This document shows, piece after piece, positions 29,518-41,265 of a stretch of 64,000 nucleotides of DNA; position 1 is the stretch's first letter, and each line of letters opens with the position of its first letter. The translations under genes and the position numbers were made by a program. The notes under the pieces are model-generated. The model did no database searches. It was not told the DNA's origin and worked only from the letters and a program-made list of their open reading frames with translations. Source of the DNA: Oscheius onirici (Eukaryota; Nematoda; Chromadorea; Rhabditida; Rhabditidae); assembly GCA_932521025.1 (NCBI GenBank), contig OW051470.1, forward strand, positions 5,070,501 through 5,134,500, given 5' to 3'.

Positions 29518-31923
29518 ATGACAATCCGTGTTCCATTCTCTTCGGAACTTCTCCGAACAAACAGAGATGACCAGCTGATTCAGTTTATCAATGCTAGAGT
29601 TCTGCGACAAGGCAAACTTTGCCCAAACGAACACTTTTGGGTGAGAGACAGTTTCCAGAAGAAACTTTAGGGTACTGTAGGTTCGTAACGGGCAGATACT
29701 TTCCGCAGAGGCTGTATTTTTCGAAGAGAAGAGAAGCGCTGATGTTCAAGTCGACTGTGAAGGACTCATCATCTCTCCGGGATTCATCGATATCCAGTTG
29801 AACGGTTTGTATTTTTTTTGAAAACATGAGCTCGGTTCAGGCGGGTTCGGTGTTGATTTCTCGACCATTCCTGACACGGACGAACATTATCGCAAAAACG
29901 TGGACAAAGTTCGAAAACAACTTCTTTCTCACGGAGTTACAGCTTTCGTTCCGACTGTCATCACCAGCTCCTCGGCCACATACAAGAGGGTTCGATTTAT
30001 TTTTCCTCGCTCTATAAACCTCGGTCAATTTATGCTATATTCAGGTGATCGGTACACATGTAATTCCAACAGCAATTATCCTTTGTACATCAGATCGAAA
30101 TTTAGGTTCTCCCTCTTCTGGAAAGAACTGCTGGAGGAGTGGAAGGAGCAGCCATTCTGGGTGAGTTTTGAGAAAGATCTTATTGTAATAAATCGTGTCG
30201 ACCAAATTGCCTGTGGGAACCAGTTGTTTCTCTCGGAAGAGACGCGTTCCTCCTCGACCGAAGAGACCAAACCACCATGCGAGGGGGCAGCGTCACAAGC
30301 GGTCCGTTTGTTTATGTGACCACACGCTCTCCCTCACAGATTTTTTTGTCCGTTCTCTTACATTTCTCTCTTTCTATTTCTCCCCTTTTTCAATCTGTTG
30401 AAATAATAATCTGTTCAATTTCGGTCAATCGATTTGAAGCGATTGTGGGAGAAAACTGTTCGCCACGCCGGGTGCATGTGACCTCAACACATGGCTAGAA
30501 GTTTTTATGAACAACAGTCAAATAGAGATATCTTTTCGGCTTAACAAATTCTATAGTTTTCCCCAGGAAAAGTAACATGAGTATTCTACTAGAAAAATGT
30601 CACTGTTTTTTTCAGTTCTCTTTACTCTCCTTATCCCTTTCCAATTTCATGTTTCCGGTGCTTATTCAGCTTGACCCGACATGCTGATTCATCCCAGTTC
30701 CAGTGTCTCTATCGAAATCGATTTTTACAGGCGCCCATCTCGAGGGGCCCTTTATCTCTCCGCAAAAAAAAGGATGCCATCCAGAAAAGTACGTCGAGAC
30801 GTTCGGAACAGATCCTTCCTCAAAACTTATCGATGTTTACGGCTCTTTCGAGAACATTGCCTTCGTAACTTTAGCTCCTGAATTGGAAGGAAGTGAAGAA
30901 GCTATCAGGTACTTTCCAAAATCTTTTTTATTGAATTTATATGTTCTATAGATTTCTGAGATCAAAGGGAGTTTTGGTCTCCCTCGGCCACTCTTCGGCC
31001 AGACTTCGTCATGGAGAAGCCGGTGTTCTGGCAGGAGGAACGTGTCTCACTCATCTGTTCAACGCCATGAACTCGGTACAATATCTTTCTTTCCTTTTCG
31101 TTATTCGTGGGAACCACGTTCGCAAAGATCTATAGTTGATTGAACACGGTTCGATTTGTGCTCCAATTTTTTGTCAGACAGAACGACAGAATTTTCAGTA
31201 TCACCATCGAGATCCTGGTCTCATTGGCTTGTTGACATCCAAAACAGTGCTGAAGACGAAGACGCCTCTCTATTACGGAATAATCTCCGACGGCTATCAC
31301 ACGGACGACAGTGCGCTCAGAATCGCGTACAAGTGGGTCTTATATCAACCAAAGTTTTATTTATTCTAGAACCCATCCCGAAGGACTCATTCTGGTAACA
31401 GATGCCATTGCTGCCCTCGGAATGCCTGATGGACAACACAAGTTGGGAGCACAGACTGTCAACGTGAATGGGATCAGAGCCACTTTGGATGGAACTGAAA
31501 CTGCTGCTGGAAGGTAGATTTGAAAGAAGCTCAGTGAAAAAACTTGTAGTGTTGTCTCGATGCCTTTCTCAGTCCGTCACTTTGTCAAGGCTGCCAGATG
31601 TTCAGTGGAAGAGGCGCTTAATGCAGCCACAAAGAAACCAGGTACTTTACCATTTTTACGGATCACTGGTAATACAGTAGTTTTGCCAACCAACTTACAT
31701 GTAAACAAGACGCTCTACAATCATACTTAAAGCGTGATATGTTCCAGCTTACAGCAATCGATACATTTTCAAAACAACCTCTGCTTTTTCAGCTGCTTTC
31801 CTGTCTCTTCCAAACAAAGGTGTTCTGGAGGTAGGAGCTGATGCTGACCTGGTCATTGTCAACGATAACATCGATGTACAGGCTACGTTCATCGGCGGCC
31901 AGCTTGTTTTCTCCCCGAATTAA
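29518..31923 (+). CDS. AMDHD2: N-acetylglucosamine-6-phosphate deacetylase
   Basis: Removes acetate from GlcNAc-6-P in the cytosol, the catabolic counterpart of the hexosamine pathway. The start [20 protein letters not shown] is at 29518; the first 54 bases lie in duplication unit 2. Exons read [12 protein letters not shown] then [71 protein letters not shown] (metal His), [31 protein letters not shown] and [19 protein letters not shown] (catalytic Asp). The end is VDVQAT-like, then GGQLVFSPN. Full length and collinear with animal AMDHD2. An intron of about 570 nt splits ILG|AHLEGP; the others are short. Confidence 0.93.
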
Positions 31924-32046
31924 TCAGTTTAACAAAAACTTTAATGAAATGTTTATTCTTATCTTTCCTTTCGTAAGAACACTGTTATTTCAATGTCTAC
32001 CTCTCTCTGCATAGTCTGAAACTCTGCATGGAAACAAACCGTTCAG

Positions 32047-33850
32047 ATGGCCGACGCAGAAGTCGAAGAACAGCGTGAGCCGGACGGAGAGTCGGTCAAC
32101 GATGGAAGAGCCTTGGTACAGCCTCAGCTGAGAAGTGGTGATGTCATTTCGTGAGTTTTGGAAAATTTCTTCTGGTATTTCCTCGTTCAGACCATCGAGA
32201 GCCGTACTGACGCTTTCCAAGTCGATGTTCAATGCTGGTTGTTTTTCACTGCCATATGCCTGGAAGTTGGGAGGTCTTTGGGTCGGTTACGCCGATACTA
32301 CAGAAGATAGAAAGTTTAGGTCTCTTTCGTGATGTCGTTCGTAATTGCTGGCTTCAACTGGTACGGTAACCATATTCTCGTGAAATCGAGTCAACACTTG
32401 GCCAGAAAGTAAGATTCTTGTTTGCATTTACTCTTTTCCAGATCGGAGCGTTCGGCTCTCGACTATGGTCACTTTGCCAAGAAAGTCTGTGACTACAGCG
32501 ACATCCATTTCCTAAGAAACAATAGCAAGGCTGTTATGTGAGTTTGATAAATAAATTGAAAAATTGAGAAGAAATGTTGTAGGTACGTAGTGAACATCAC
32601 CATTTTGTTCTACCAATTGGGAATGTGCAGTGTGGCCATTCTCTTCATTTCCGATAATATGGTAAGACGAGTTCAATAAAGAGTAAACTTAAGATGTTCC
32701 AGGTAAATTTGTTAGGCGACAAACTAGGCGTCACAGACAAACACACCCAAATGGTCATTATGGCCTCAATCGCTCTCATCTTCATCCTAATCACCAACAT
32801 GTTCACCGAGATGAGGTTATCTCTTTGACATTCTTTGTTCACGTTTTGGTTTCAGAGTTATCTCCGCCTTTGCATTGGTCTCGTCAGTTTTCTTCGTCAT
32901 CGGTGCAACGGTCATTATGCAGTATACTGTCAGGTCTGTTTTTATTTTATAACAAAGTAAGAAGACGGGTTCAGACAGCCGAATAAATGGCAAGAACTTC
33001 CAGCTTCTGCAGATTTTCGCGGAACGATAATGATGATCGGAATGGCGATGTATTCATTTGAGGGACAGACAATGGTAAAAGTTCTTTTGAACAATTCATG
33101 TTTTTCTAGATCTTACCAATTGAGAACAAACTCGAGAACCCTGAAGCCTTCTTGGCTCCGGCTGGTGTTCTTCCCACAACCATGATGATTTGTACGTGCT
33201 TTATGACAGCTCTCGGTTTTTACGGATACACTGGATTCGGCTCGGAAATAGCCCCGGCTATAACAACCAATGTTCCCAAGGAAGGGTATGTTCTCAACCT
33301 TTGTATACTCCTCTTTCGTTCCAGATTCTATTCAATTGTGAATGTGTTCCTTATGCTCCAGGCACTACTCGGACATTCTATCGCAATGTATGTCGTCTTT
33401 GATATGTTCTTCAACGGATTCCGACGAAAGTGGATGAACAGATTCCCCAACACACCAAAACAGCTCGTCGACAAGGTTCGTCCGTCTCTCAACACTGTCA
33501 AAACATAAGTTTCAGGGATTCCGAACCTTCTGGGTGCTGCTCACCTACGCCATGGCAGTGCTCATTCCCAAGCTGGAAATCATGATTCCGTTGGTCGGAG
33601 TTACCAGTGGAACTCTTTGCGCTCTTGTCTATCCTCCAGTTTTCGAGATGATCACATTCTGGACCGACTGGAAGGCATTTTTAATTCTTTTCGGTCCAAA
33701 TGGTATCACATTCAGGGTCTTCTAACCTACCGTCAGCGAATGATGAAGATCAGTTGGAACTGTTTCGTGATCTGTTGCGGATTATTTGCCATTACAGCCG
33801 GTCTCTATTCCAATATTCATGCTATCATCGAATCTTTTGAAAAACCGTAG
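32047..33850 (+). CDS. SLC36-family amino-acid transporter
   Basis: Proton-coupled or lysosomal amino-acid transporter of the AAAP superfamily. The start MADAEVEEQREPDGESV is behind CCGTTCAG and begins a soluble acidic N-terminus of about 35 residues. TM1 contains ISPSRAVLTLSKSMFNAGCF and SLPYAWKLGG, the family signature. Further membrane spans include FYQLGMCSVAILFISDNM, GTIMMIGMAMYSFEGQTMIL and ILPIENKL, FYGYTGFGSEIAP, and LLTYAMAVLIPKLEIMIPLV. About eleven spans in all. It ends YSNIHAIIESFEKP. Introns are short and numerous. The substrate cannot be read from the sequence. Confidence 0.88.
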
Positions 33851-34780
33851 TTTCCTCAAACCTAGTCATTCCCATATCATCATCCCCAAAATTCCAAAGT
33901 TTCTCCCCTTGCAATGAGCTCTTGAATATGGTAAAGAAAGAATGCCGGTAGCCGTTCACTTCAGCCCATTTCCCTTGTGAAAAGCTCGTAAAAGTGTTTG
34001 TATACAGAAAAATAAATGTGTCGAGTCTCTTCAAAATGTCGGCCTTTTAGAGACGGCTGGAATGCCATCATAAAATTCTTTGCGACCTTTTGTCAGCAAA
34101 GGACACTCCCAAAACAATCGGACGTCATCAGAATGATTTCGTCCAAACACGGACCTCTCCGTCTTCTAATCCCTCCTCGTGCTTTTCTCCGTAGAAAATA
34201 CGTCACTTCCAGGCACTTTCTATTGAAAATGGTGCAATTGTAGTCCTAGTCAGCTCTTAAGACTGTTCTCATTTATCAGTCCGTAACTGTCACCATTCCA
34301 GTCATTCCGGTCCACGGAGAGGTACAAATCCTCTGCTCCATAACAGTTTTCTTGTTAGCAGAGACTGTTTTGAGGAAGTCGTTCCATCAAACACCTCTTT
34401 CGCCTTATCGGAAATACAGTCACTTTAAGCCAATCCTCTTTTTCTGTTTGGCCCCCATTCTGCTTAAATATCTTTCATTTACCGCTTTCAGTTCGGCTAC
34501 TCTCTTTTTCTATCTCACTTTCAAATGTCAGTCTCCAAGTCGTCCAACTCTGGGAAGGTAGAGAGAAGTTCTTCAGGTTCGTTTCCTCTTTTTCTGCTTT
34601 CTCTAAATACTCGTTCCATTTTAAAACAACAAGTTGTGCTACGCCCCTCCGGGGCTAAGTGACTTAGTTTTGTCCTTTTCAAAACATAATAGTTAACAGT
34701 TTGCTGTTTGATCCCTCTCCAGATCAAATAATAGATGAGAGTAGCTTAAATACTGTGCACGAACCAAAAAGACAATCTGC

Positions 34781-34824
34781 AAGGTCTGAAAGTACAGAGA
34801 CAGATCTCTGTACTTTCAGACCTT
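34781..34824. repeat. perfect 20-bp inverted repeat, 4-nt loop
   Basis: Arms 34781-34800 and 34805-34824 are exact reverse complements around CAGA. Extension by one base fails on both sides. It would form a very stable hairpin as RNA or cruciform DNA. Confidence 0.9.
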
Positions 34825-35089
34825 CTGTCCTCTGTCCCTCTGTTTTTAATTACTCGACACTTCCTCTCTGTCCACCCTTGCATTCTGCAATGTGCTCTGT
34901 TCTTCCCGGTTTTCTCGTATCCCTGTCCGTGTTCCTGTTCTCCCCTATCCCTGTTCTCTTGTTCACCCCGTTGGGGCTAAAGTTATAGTAGAAACCCCCT
35001 TTCCCGTATTCCTAACCCACACTTGATACTCTACTGTCTGGAAACTATCCCAGTCAAAAATAAAGTCTACTTGCACTTGCAAATTGACT

Positions 35090-35235
35090 AGTCTAAACTT
35101 GTTACACTAACTCCTTTCCCCTTAATTGTGCGCACAAATTGCTCCATTTTGATTGCCAATTAAAGCTTCCGACAGACAGACAGACACACACACACACAGA
35201 AACCTGGGAGCAATTGTAAGTGGATTTGCACCATT
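35090..35235. repeat. dispersed repeat, copy B, with microsatellite
   Basis: Same ordered blocks as 13915-14015 (CTTGTTAC ACTAACTCCT, GCGCACAAA, TTAAAGCTTC, CTGGGAGCA) plus an expanded CAGA/CA run at about 35174-35200. Confidence 0.5.
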
Positions 35236-35415
35236 TAAAAAAAAGTTTAGTATTCTTTTCCACTAGTTTTGCCTAGTGTTTTCACTTTGAGTAAAAGTAA
35301 TTCTAATTTCTCTTCACTGAATCACTGATGAACTACGATAAGACGGTCATAATAAAAGTTCACTTCGAGACAGTCACAACATTCCTGGAGTCCTTAACTT
35401 CAAATTAAACATTGA

Positions 35416-36904
35416 ATGTTTTCAGTTGTGAACCAATTTGTTCCCTCTGATTTCATCAATCTCGTTACTCTTGGAGTCGGCGGACAGGCTCGAGTTGACC
35501 GAGGCTACAATGAAAACCTTGGGTAACTGATATTTTATTAGACTGAATAGACATTTCTACAGACACGTTGCTCTGAAGGTATATCTCAACAAAAAGTCTC
35601 GGGACAGTCTGAAGGAGGTCCAAATGCTTCTGAAACACTCTAAACACAAGAACATCATCCAGTTAATAGGCGTTCTGATGGAAAAGAAGACCTGTATCGG
35701 ATATGTAATGGAGTACATGGAAATTGGTAGTTTAAGCAAGAGTAAGTTATTTAACGGTTTTTGAAGAATACGTCGTTTACAGTAATCCACGATTCTCTTG
35801 TGCACTACCAGAACAAACAGGTCTATTACTGGATCGAACAAATTGGCAAAGGAATCGAGTATTTGCACAATGAGGGACTCATCCACAGAGATATTAACCC
35901 CAAAAAGTTAGTGTCCTGTGAATCTTCTAAAGTTTTCCCTCAGTATTCTCCTCGGAAAAAACTTCAATGAATTAAAAATAGCCGACTTCGGAACGGCCCG
36001 CTCTCTCCATTCCTCTGATGTCAATTCTAGGTTTTTGACTTTCTTACTGACAGTTTATGAAATTCCAGCGTCGGAACGTACTATTATATGGCTCCAGAGA
36101 TCTTCAAGAAGAAAAAGTACGGTTGTCCGGCTGACATCTACTCGTTCTCGATCACAATCTGGGAAATTCTCTACCGAAAGTAAGTCGTCCTGTTTCTTTT
36201 GTATTTTGTCTCATTTCCGGTTTCCGTACGAACAGTTCGAGAAATCAAAAATATCTGACCTGATAAGGGCTGTTTTGGCAGGGCAACGCCCTTTTATTGA
36301 CGACAGCGAGCAGACCGACATCATGAACTTGCTGACTAGGTGGCTCTTTAATTGTTCTGAAAACTGAGATCCTTTCAGAGGATGGAGTTCAGATGCGAAA
36401 AAGAGACCGACGGTCAAAGAAATCGTCGACTTCGCAAAGAGTAAAAGAACTGAGATGAAACGACTGGGTTCTATCCGTAGACTCGCTTCAAGACTGAATT
36501 CGATCCGAGAAAGCAAAAGACTCAAGAAGAAAATCGTTCCAGTTGTGAGTTTTTATCGTATGTTGATTATTCGGATAATTAGACAGACGAGGTCCAGAAT
36601 ACAATGAATGCCATTGGAGACTCGTACTACGAGAAGATTACAATCAAACGTCCGTCTATCAGAATCACGAATCCGTATCGAGCACATCTGGAAGAACAAG
36701 GAGTTTCTTCGGTACCTTATTCTCCATTTTCGAGTTGGGAGAGACGATCATCAAGGGCGAGGAGCTCGTTCCGACGTCCCATTTATCACATCCAGGTAGA
36801 AATTATTCACATTAGTAATTAGAAAAGTTTGTTAGATGCCAAGTCAGAATGAGGAAAACTCGCCGAGAAGATTGAGTCGACTACACACTTTCTTCATGGG
36901 ATGA
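35416..36904 (+). CDS. protein kinase with altered HRD motif
   Basis: A single kinase domain of about 270 residues and a basic/Ser-rich tail. The start MFSVVNQFVPSDF is in frame with the domain. Glycine loop region VTLGVGGQARVDRG, beta-3 Lys in HVALKVY, alpha-C Glu in LKEVQML, catalytic loop LIHRDINPKN (normally HRDxKxxN, here the Lys is Asn), LKIADFGTAR intact, then YYYMAPEIFKKKKYG and DIYSFSITIWEIL. It resembles MLK/TAK1-type tyrosine-kinase-like enzymes. The exon join before FPYEQFEKSK has a good donor (GTAAGT) but the frame-keeping acceptor near 36219 reads CCG, not CAG. The tail includes KRLGSIRRLASRLNSIR and ends LSRLHTFFMG. Likely expressed but activity is doubtful. Confidence 0.7.
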
Positions 36905-37074
36905 ACTGTAAGCAGTCTGTTTATTTTGAGCTTATGAGAATAACTGCATAAGTTTGCATGTATAAATGTTTCCTTCATCAGTAAATGAACCTGTCTTAAT
37001 GTACTCTGATCAATATTTGAACAGTAGCTTTATTTACACAAAGAGGGAAGATACATTAAAGTGGAAGAGATATG

Positions 37075-38563
37075 CTATATTATTCTTGGAGTATCCTTTT
37101 CAGCCAACATGTAGCCGTGATAAGGGACGAGTGGCGTGAACTGAACGCAAAGAATGTAATTCAACAGTCTCAACATACCGTGTCGGATTGAGGTCCAACC
37201 AAGTATTGACAGGGCTCAAAAGAAGGCTCCAGATCACCTGAAACATACAATTCAATGACTGAGAAGTGATACCATGAATTTCGAGATCCTTGTGAGCAGC
37301 GATAGCTGTCAGACGTCCGCTTTTGCAGTCGGCCAAAGGAATAGTTCCAACAATTATTGGACAGAAACATCGAGCTGATGTGTTGATGGTTCCTTTGGCC
37401 GTTATTTTTACCTAGGACATGATATTTGTAAGACTAATTTGTTCCGAACCTCTACCAAATGTTTCGTATGAATGATTGGACAACTCTCAAAAGAGGCCAG
37501 ACATGGGGGAATGGGAAGGTCAATTTTGATTGTTTGACTGCTATGCGCCTCGATTTTCAATTCTTTTTCCATTTTGATTATCCTCCGCTCATCAGTTTTA
37601 CGATTATTTTGGTGTAAGGAGCTTTCTTCGCCCAGTGTCCCATGCCACCGGGTGCTTTCTGCTCCATAGCGGTATGCGACGTAGTCGGAGATTTCAATCA
37701 AAGACATTTCCAAGGAGACAATTTGACGGCTGCTCTCGTTGTTGATTTCAATATCGACATGGAGGTGTTCGCCAGAAACAAAGCCCGTTTTTGGAAGACT
37801 GCACTGAAATGAAGGAATTTGAAGAAGAAGCAATTCACTTACCTTTAAGGATACTTTTCCATATCGGAAGAAAACCAGTCCGATACTTTTTGTTTTACAG
37901 ATGGTTTGTGGGTCTGAAGCGGTCGGAATGATGTTCAGATCGGAAGATGGACAGACTAAAAAACCTGCTACTAATTTTCGGGTCTGCATACCACTGAAGT
38001 ATTCCGTCACTACTTTATTCGTTTTCCAGGGTCTCTCCACGATGGCGGTAATGCTGTAGCGAATATTGCCCAACTTTCCTAAAAGTGGCTATTTATCCAG
38101 ACAGAAATCTGTTGTGAACCTTCAAAGCTTGGTGGACTTGGATCGGGCAACAGAAAACTGAACTTGAACTGGTGTTTTCCTTCATTCAAGATCTTTTTTC
38201 TGTCGTCTTGCTTCCACACGACAGTTTCGTCTTTGGCCGGTTCGTAAATGGCACTATAGGGAACCAGACTGCTTCGCGAGTGAGTACTGAAGTTGGATTC
38301 GATCTGGCTAGTAATAAACTTACTCTGTACTCTTCTCTGTCACCTCCCATTCAGTCGACGCTTTTCCTTCCAAAACCACTCGAACGCATTTTGCCTGGAA
38401 GTAGAATTTTGTTACATGAACAACTTGCTTTAACTGGGTGTTCCAGCTGTAATGTTATTTCGCCAGAGATACTTTCGCCAGGAGCAAAAACGGCCTTAGA
38501 AGACGAGAATCCAATGGAGATGGTGGTCATTCTGACTGCAGGCTGCAACTTTTTACGAGGCAA
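37075..38563 (-). CDS. arrestin-domain protein (ARRDC/alpha-arrestin type)
   Basis: Alpha-arrestins adapt membrane cargo to ubiquitin ligases or endocytic sorting. The start is MPRKKLQPAVRM at 38563, or the inner Met (MTTISIGFSS) at 38530, which is closer to the usual family start. The N-terminal arrestin fold begins SKAVFAPGESISGEITLQLE and includes GKLGNIRYSITAIVERPW. The C-terminal fold has FVSGEHLHVDIEINNESSRQ and KIDLPIPPCLASFESCPIIH. The last exons give PCQYLVGPQSDTFTPLVPYH then GYMLAEKDTPRII. I see no PPxY motif at the end, unlike classical ARRDC proteins. Short introns throughout. Confidence 0.85.
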
Positions 38564-40754
38564 TCGGACAAATCCGACAAATGAGAGAGTTGATTAAATT
38601 CGGGTGGACTCCCAGTTGACAAATAGGTCTAAACCCAGAAGGTGTCTGCGCATTGATGTGGAAAACGGAAACCAGGATTGGGGATTGCCTTACATACACG
38701 CGATTGACCAAAATATGACACGCTTAGTAGTGGACCAACGCACTTATGACATAAAAATGTTCAATTCTGTGGGAAGATCACTTTAGCGTTTGAAGCAATT
38801 AAATGTAAATTAGAAGTACAAAAACTGTTATGATTTTCGAATTTTCAAAAGCCTGCGACATCGACTTGTCAAGACACTTATGACTGTCGTAAAACTGACT
38901 CTGTTTGGATGTTTGTTTCTCCGGGACCTCAAATTTTGGTTTTGGATGAGAACAGAGATAGGAGAAGACCGGGAAGGACAAACCCATTGCAGAATGCAGG
39001 GGTGGATAGAGAGATTGTGTCGAGAAATTAGAAACAAGGGAGGATAAGTGACACAGGAACAGAAGGACATGAACATAATTGATCGGGAGAGTGATCAGAT
39101 AGCAAACTGTTAACCGTTATCGATCTACTGGGGAAGGGATGAGAAGAGATCGGTTGCCTGTGGAAGCACAGACTAACCACTGATTGTTACGACCCGTTCA
39201 GATTCTGCATTTTAAAATTAGGCTTGGAGGGAGTGGGATCAAATATAATTTCGGTAGTTTCTTTGGAGGGTCAGGGAGAGTGTCTGGAGGAGAGTAACAA
39301 AGGAGGAATGAAAGGGAAACCACAACTAGGGCTCCGTGACAGAGCGAAGTCATGGATTTCGACTTTAGCCCTGGAAGGGCGTTGCCAACCTTGTTTTATT
39401 GAATTGTCAGTATCCTACCGATACAATTTGCTAGAGGATTATTGTTCGACCATGTCTGGAGAACAGGCAAAGACATCGATCTCACTCCGCGTTCGACGGC
39501 GATTTCTGTCTTGTCGCCGTTAATGTTTAAAAATTTCTATCAAGCTGCCCAGGTATACTATACGGAAACTCTATCCAGCCAAGCACAAATTCCTGTATTT
39601 TAATTGTCAATTAAAGCTTCAGGCACACACACACTCATACAGATGCAAATTGTAACTGGATAACACAACCGTTTTCAGCTCTATACGGCTCGATAGGAAT
39701 GCAAGAATTGAGTCGAGTCAGATTCAAGCAGGACCTGGATCGATTCGAAATACGACGAAGAACGCTCAGCCCAGCTCCCCGAACGCAGGACACGAAGAGG
39801 AGAAGCCAAAGCAGTCCCCATTCCAGTACAAGAGACCCAGCACCTTCAAGAGTGTGACTGCGTGGCCGATGAATTATACTCCGAAGTGATAGAAAATGAA
39901 AATATTTGGGGAAAATTGTTTTCTTGAAAGACAGGGGTGGAACGGGTAGGACGACGACACGTAGAGGAAACAGACAGGGGAGGGGAAGACACTAACAAAC
40001 TTCACATTTAAAAATGGAGCTCGAACAGTCTTGAAACTGTTCGGCTCCCAACTTCCCTCGTCAATTCCCAACGAAGACGTTCAATTTCTGAAAAACGACA
40101 GAAAGAGAAAAAAACAGAAAACTGTCAGATATCTGTCCAAGACTGTCAATATGTTTCAGTGCGAGAGAGAACTATCAGTCTTCCCCTAATGATCCCTCGA
40201 GTCTCCAAGAGCTATACCAAACACCGCTGTGGATTCAAGGAGGTGCTCAAGGAACCGGGGAAAACCGAGCATGACACCGTCTTTCGAAGGCTGACAGTTG
40301 TGGCGGATTCACAGCTAACTGTCACATTGCCGTCTCTCTGTTTTCGAAAAGAACGCAAGTGTCTGTGGCGCTACGCAATGTCAACTGTCAGTGTCTAGTG
40401 TACGTACTGTCAAAAAGGTAAAAGTAGAAACACCTGACCTGGTAGAAGTGAAGAGACATCCGCATTGAAGTCGTGAAGCTAGAATAGTCCAGGAAACTAT
40501 GTTTTTAGAGGTTAGTTTCGACAAGTCTTAACAAGTCGGCGTCGCAGGCTTTTGAAAATTCGAAAATCACAAGAAGTTTTTAGGTTCGAAACAACAACCA
40601 AAGTGTAAATAGACGCGAATGGTAAGAAACACCGTGAAAGAGACACGCAGAGGAGGATCGATCAAATGAAAAGTGAAGTAGATGAGAGTATTTGTAGTTG
40701 TTGATCCTTTTGGGTTCCGACAGGTTTATTAGTGAATCTTTGATCACGACAAAG
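38564..40754. other. 2.2-kb gap, no supported gene
   Basis: It contains open frames up to 99 codons (39224-39523) without recognisable content, a repeat copy near 39600, and a basic Ser/Arg-rich short frame (about 39698-39858) behind TTTTCAG that could be a small exon but has no partner. Confidence 0.4.
39598..39665. repeat. dispersed repeat, copy C (partial)
   Basis: TTTTAATTGTCAATTAAAGC then TTC, a CA run and GCAAATTGTAACTGGAT correspond to the later half of the repeat at 35140-35235. Confidence 0.45.
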
Positions 40755-40899
40755 TCAGTCTCGGTCGCCACGACGGTAATTCCACACACATCCAGCCAGA
40801 CCAGCCAAGACACAACAGAAGAAACAACAGCCGCAGATGACCATCAGAACACTGAAAGTCGTCATTGTCGAAGAAAGAGGACGAACTTACATGAACCAT
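40755..40899 (-). CDS. small cysteine-rich membrane peptide (candidate)
   Basis: Two exons, ATG at 40899 and 14 nt, a short intron with GT..TTTCAG, then the rest. They encode 37 residues: MVHVSVLMVICGCCFFCCVL, AGLAGCVWN and a charged end RRGDRD. It has one hydrophobic span with six Cys. No family recognised. The conserved-looking splice sites and the tidy stop support it; the size makes a chance frame possible. Confidence 0.35.
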
Positions 40900-41112
40900 G
40901 TTTCTAGCTGAACACAGCAATCCATTGGGTTATAAGGACAACAGACCCAGTGGTGAAAAATTGAGCCCATTCCACAAGATCTTAAAGTTTTTGATTTAGA
41001 TGATCAGCTAGAAAATGTGTTAGTAGATCTGTTCGTCTAACTGGAAGTGCACTAATTATCTTTTGGTTTAAGTGTCCGTAATGGTTAGTAGAAACTGAGA
41101 GAGTGCCTCAGC

Positions 41113-41265
41113 CTACCCATATCCCCCTCCTCCATATCCGCCGTACCCTCCATAACCGCCGTATCCACCAGCCAGACCGAGAAGACTCGTCAGTGGACCA
41201 CCACATCCCAAATGGGCTTCAATTGAGGAAAGGAGACTGGAAAGAGTTAGAAGAACAGGAAACAT
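41113..41265 (-). CDS. secreted Gly-Gly-Tyr repeat peptide
   Basis: Fifty residues from MFPVLLTLSSLLSSIEA, a clear signal peptide, then HLGCGGPLTSLLGLAG and a run of GGY units ending GGGGYG. The ATG follows CTTTTCAG directly. The composition matches nematode YGG/GGY antimicrobial and cuticle-associated peptides (caenacin and NLP-29-like groups). One Cys remains in the mature part. The codons of the repeat are nearly identical (GGAGGGTACGGC type), suggesting slippage. Confidence 0.6.
   Translation of the reverse strand: MFPVLLTLSSLLSSIEAHLGCGGPLTSLLGLAGGYGGYGGYGGYGGGGYG

Larger units (their letters stand above)
25933..29571. repeat. tandem duplication, unit 2
   Basis: Second copy of 22293-25931, same orientation. 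Downstream of 29571 the unique AMDHD2 sequence continues in frame, so AMDHD2 is intact only here, as PEX10 is intact only in front of unit 1. Confidence 0.97.
33851..35415. other. 1.6-kb gap with repeats
   Basis: No supported gene. It contains two GC hairpins followed by GGGGCTAA (34643 and about 34975), a perfect 20-bp inverted repeat (34781-34824), C/T-rich low-complexity sequence (34830-34960) and a dispersed repeat with a CAGA/CA microsatellite. Short frames on both strands between 33.9 and 34.3 kb look like no family I know. Confidence 0.45.

Noticed and set aside
30160-30730. Separate small gene inside the AMDHD2 intron
   Set aside because: Frames there are short and overlap in all phases; the intron is needed to join ILG to AHLEGP.
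38172-38597. 141-codon plus-strand frame
   Set aside because: Antisense to the arrestin-domain N-terminal exons, which are clearly coding on the other strand.
39224-39523. 99-codon plus-strand frame
   Set aside because: Composition and lack of motifs suggest chance; lies in a repeat-bearing gap.
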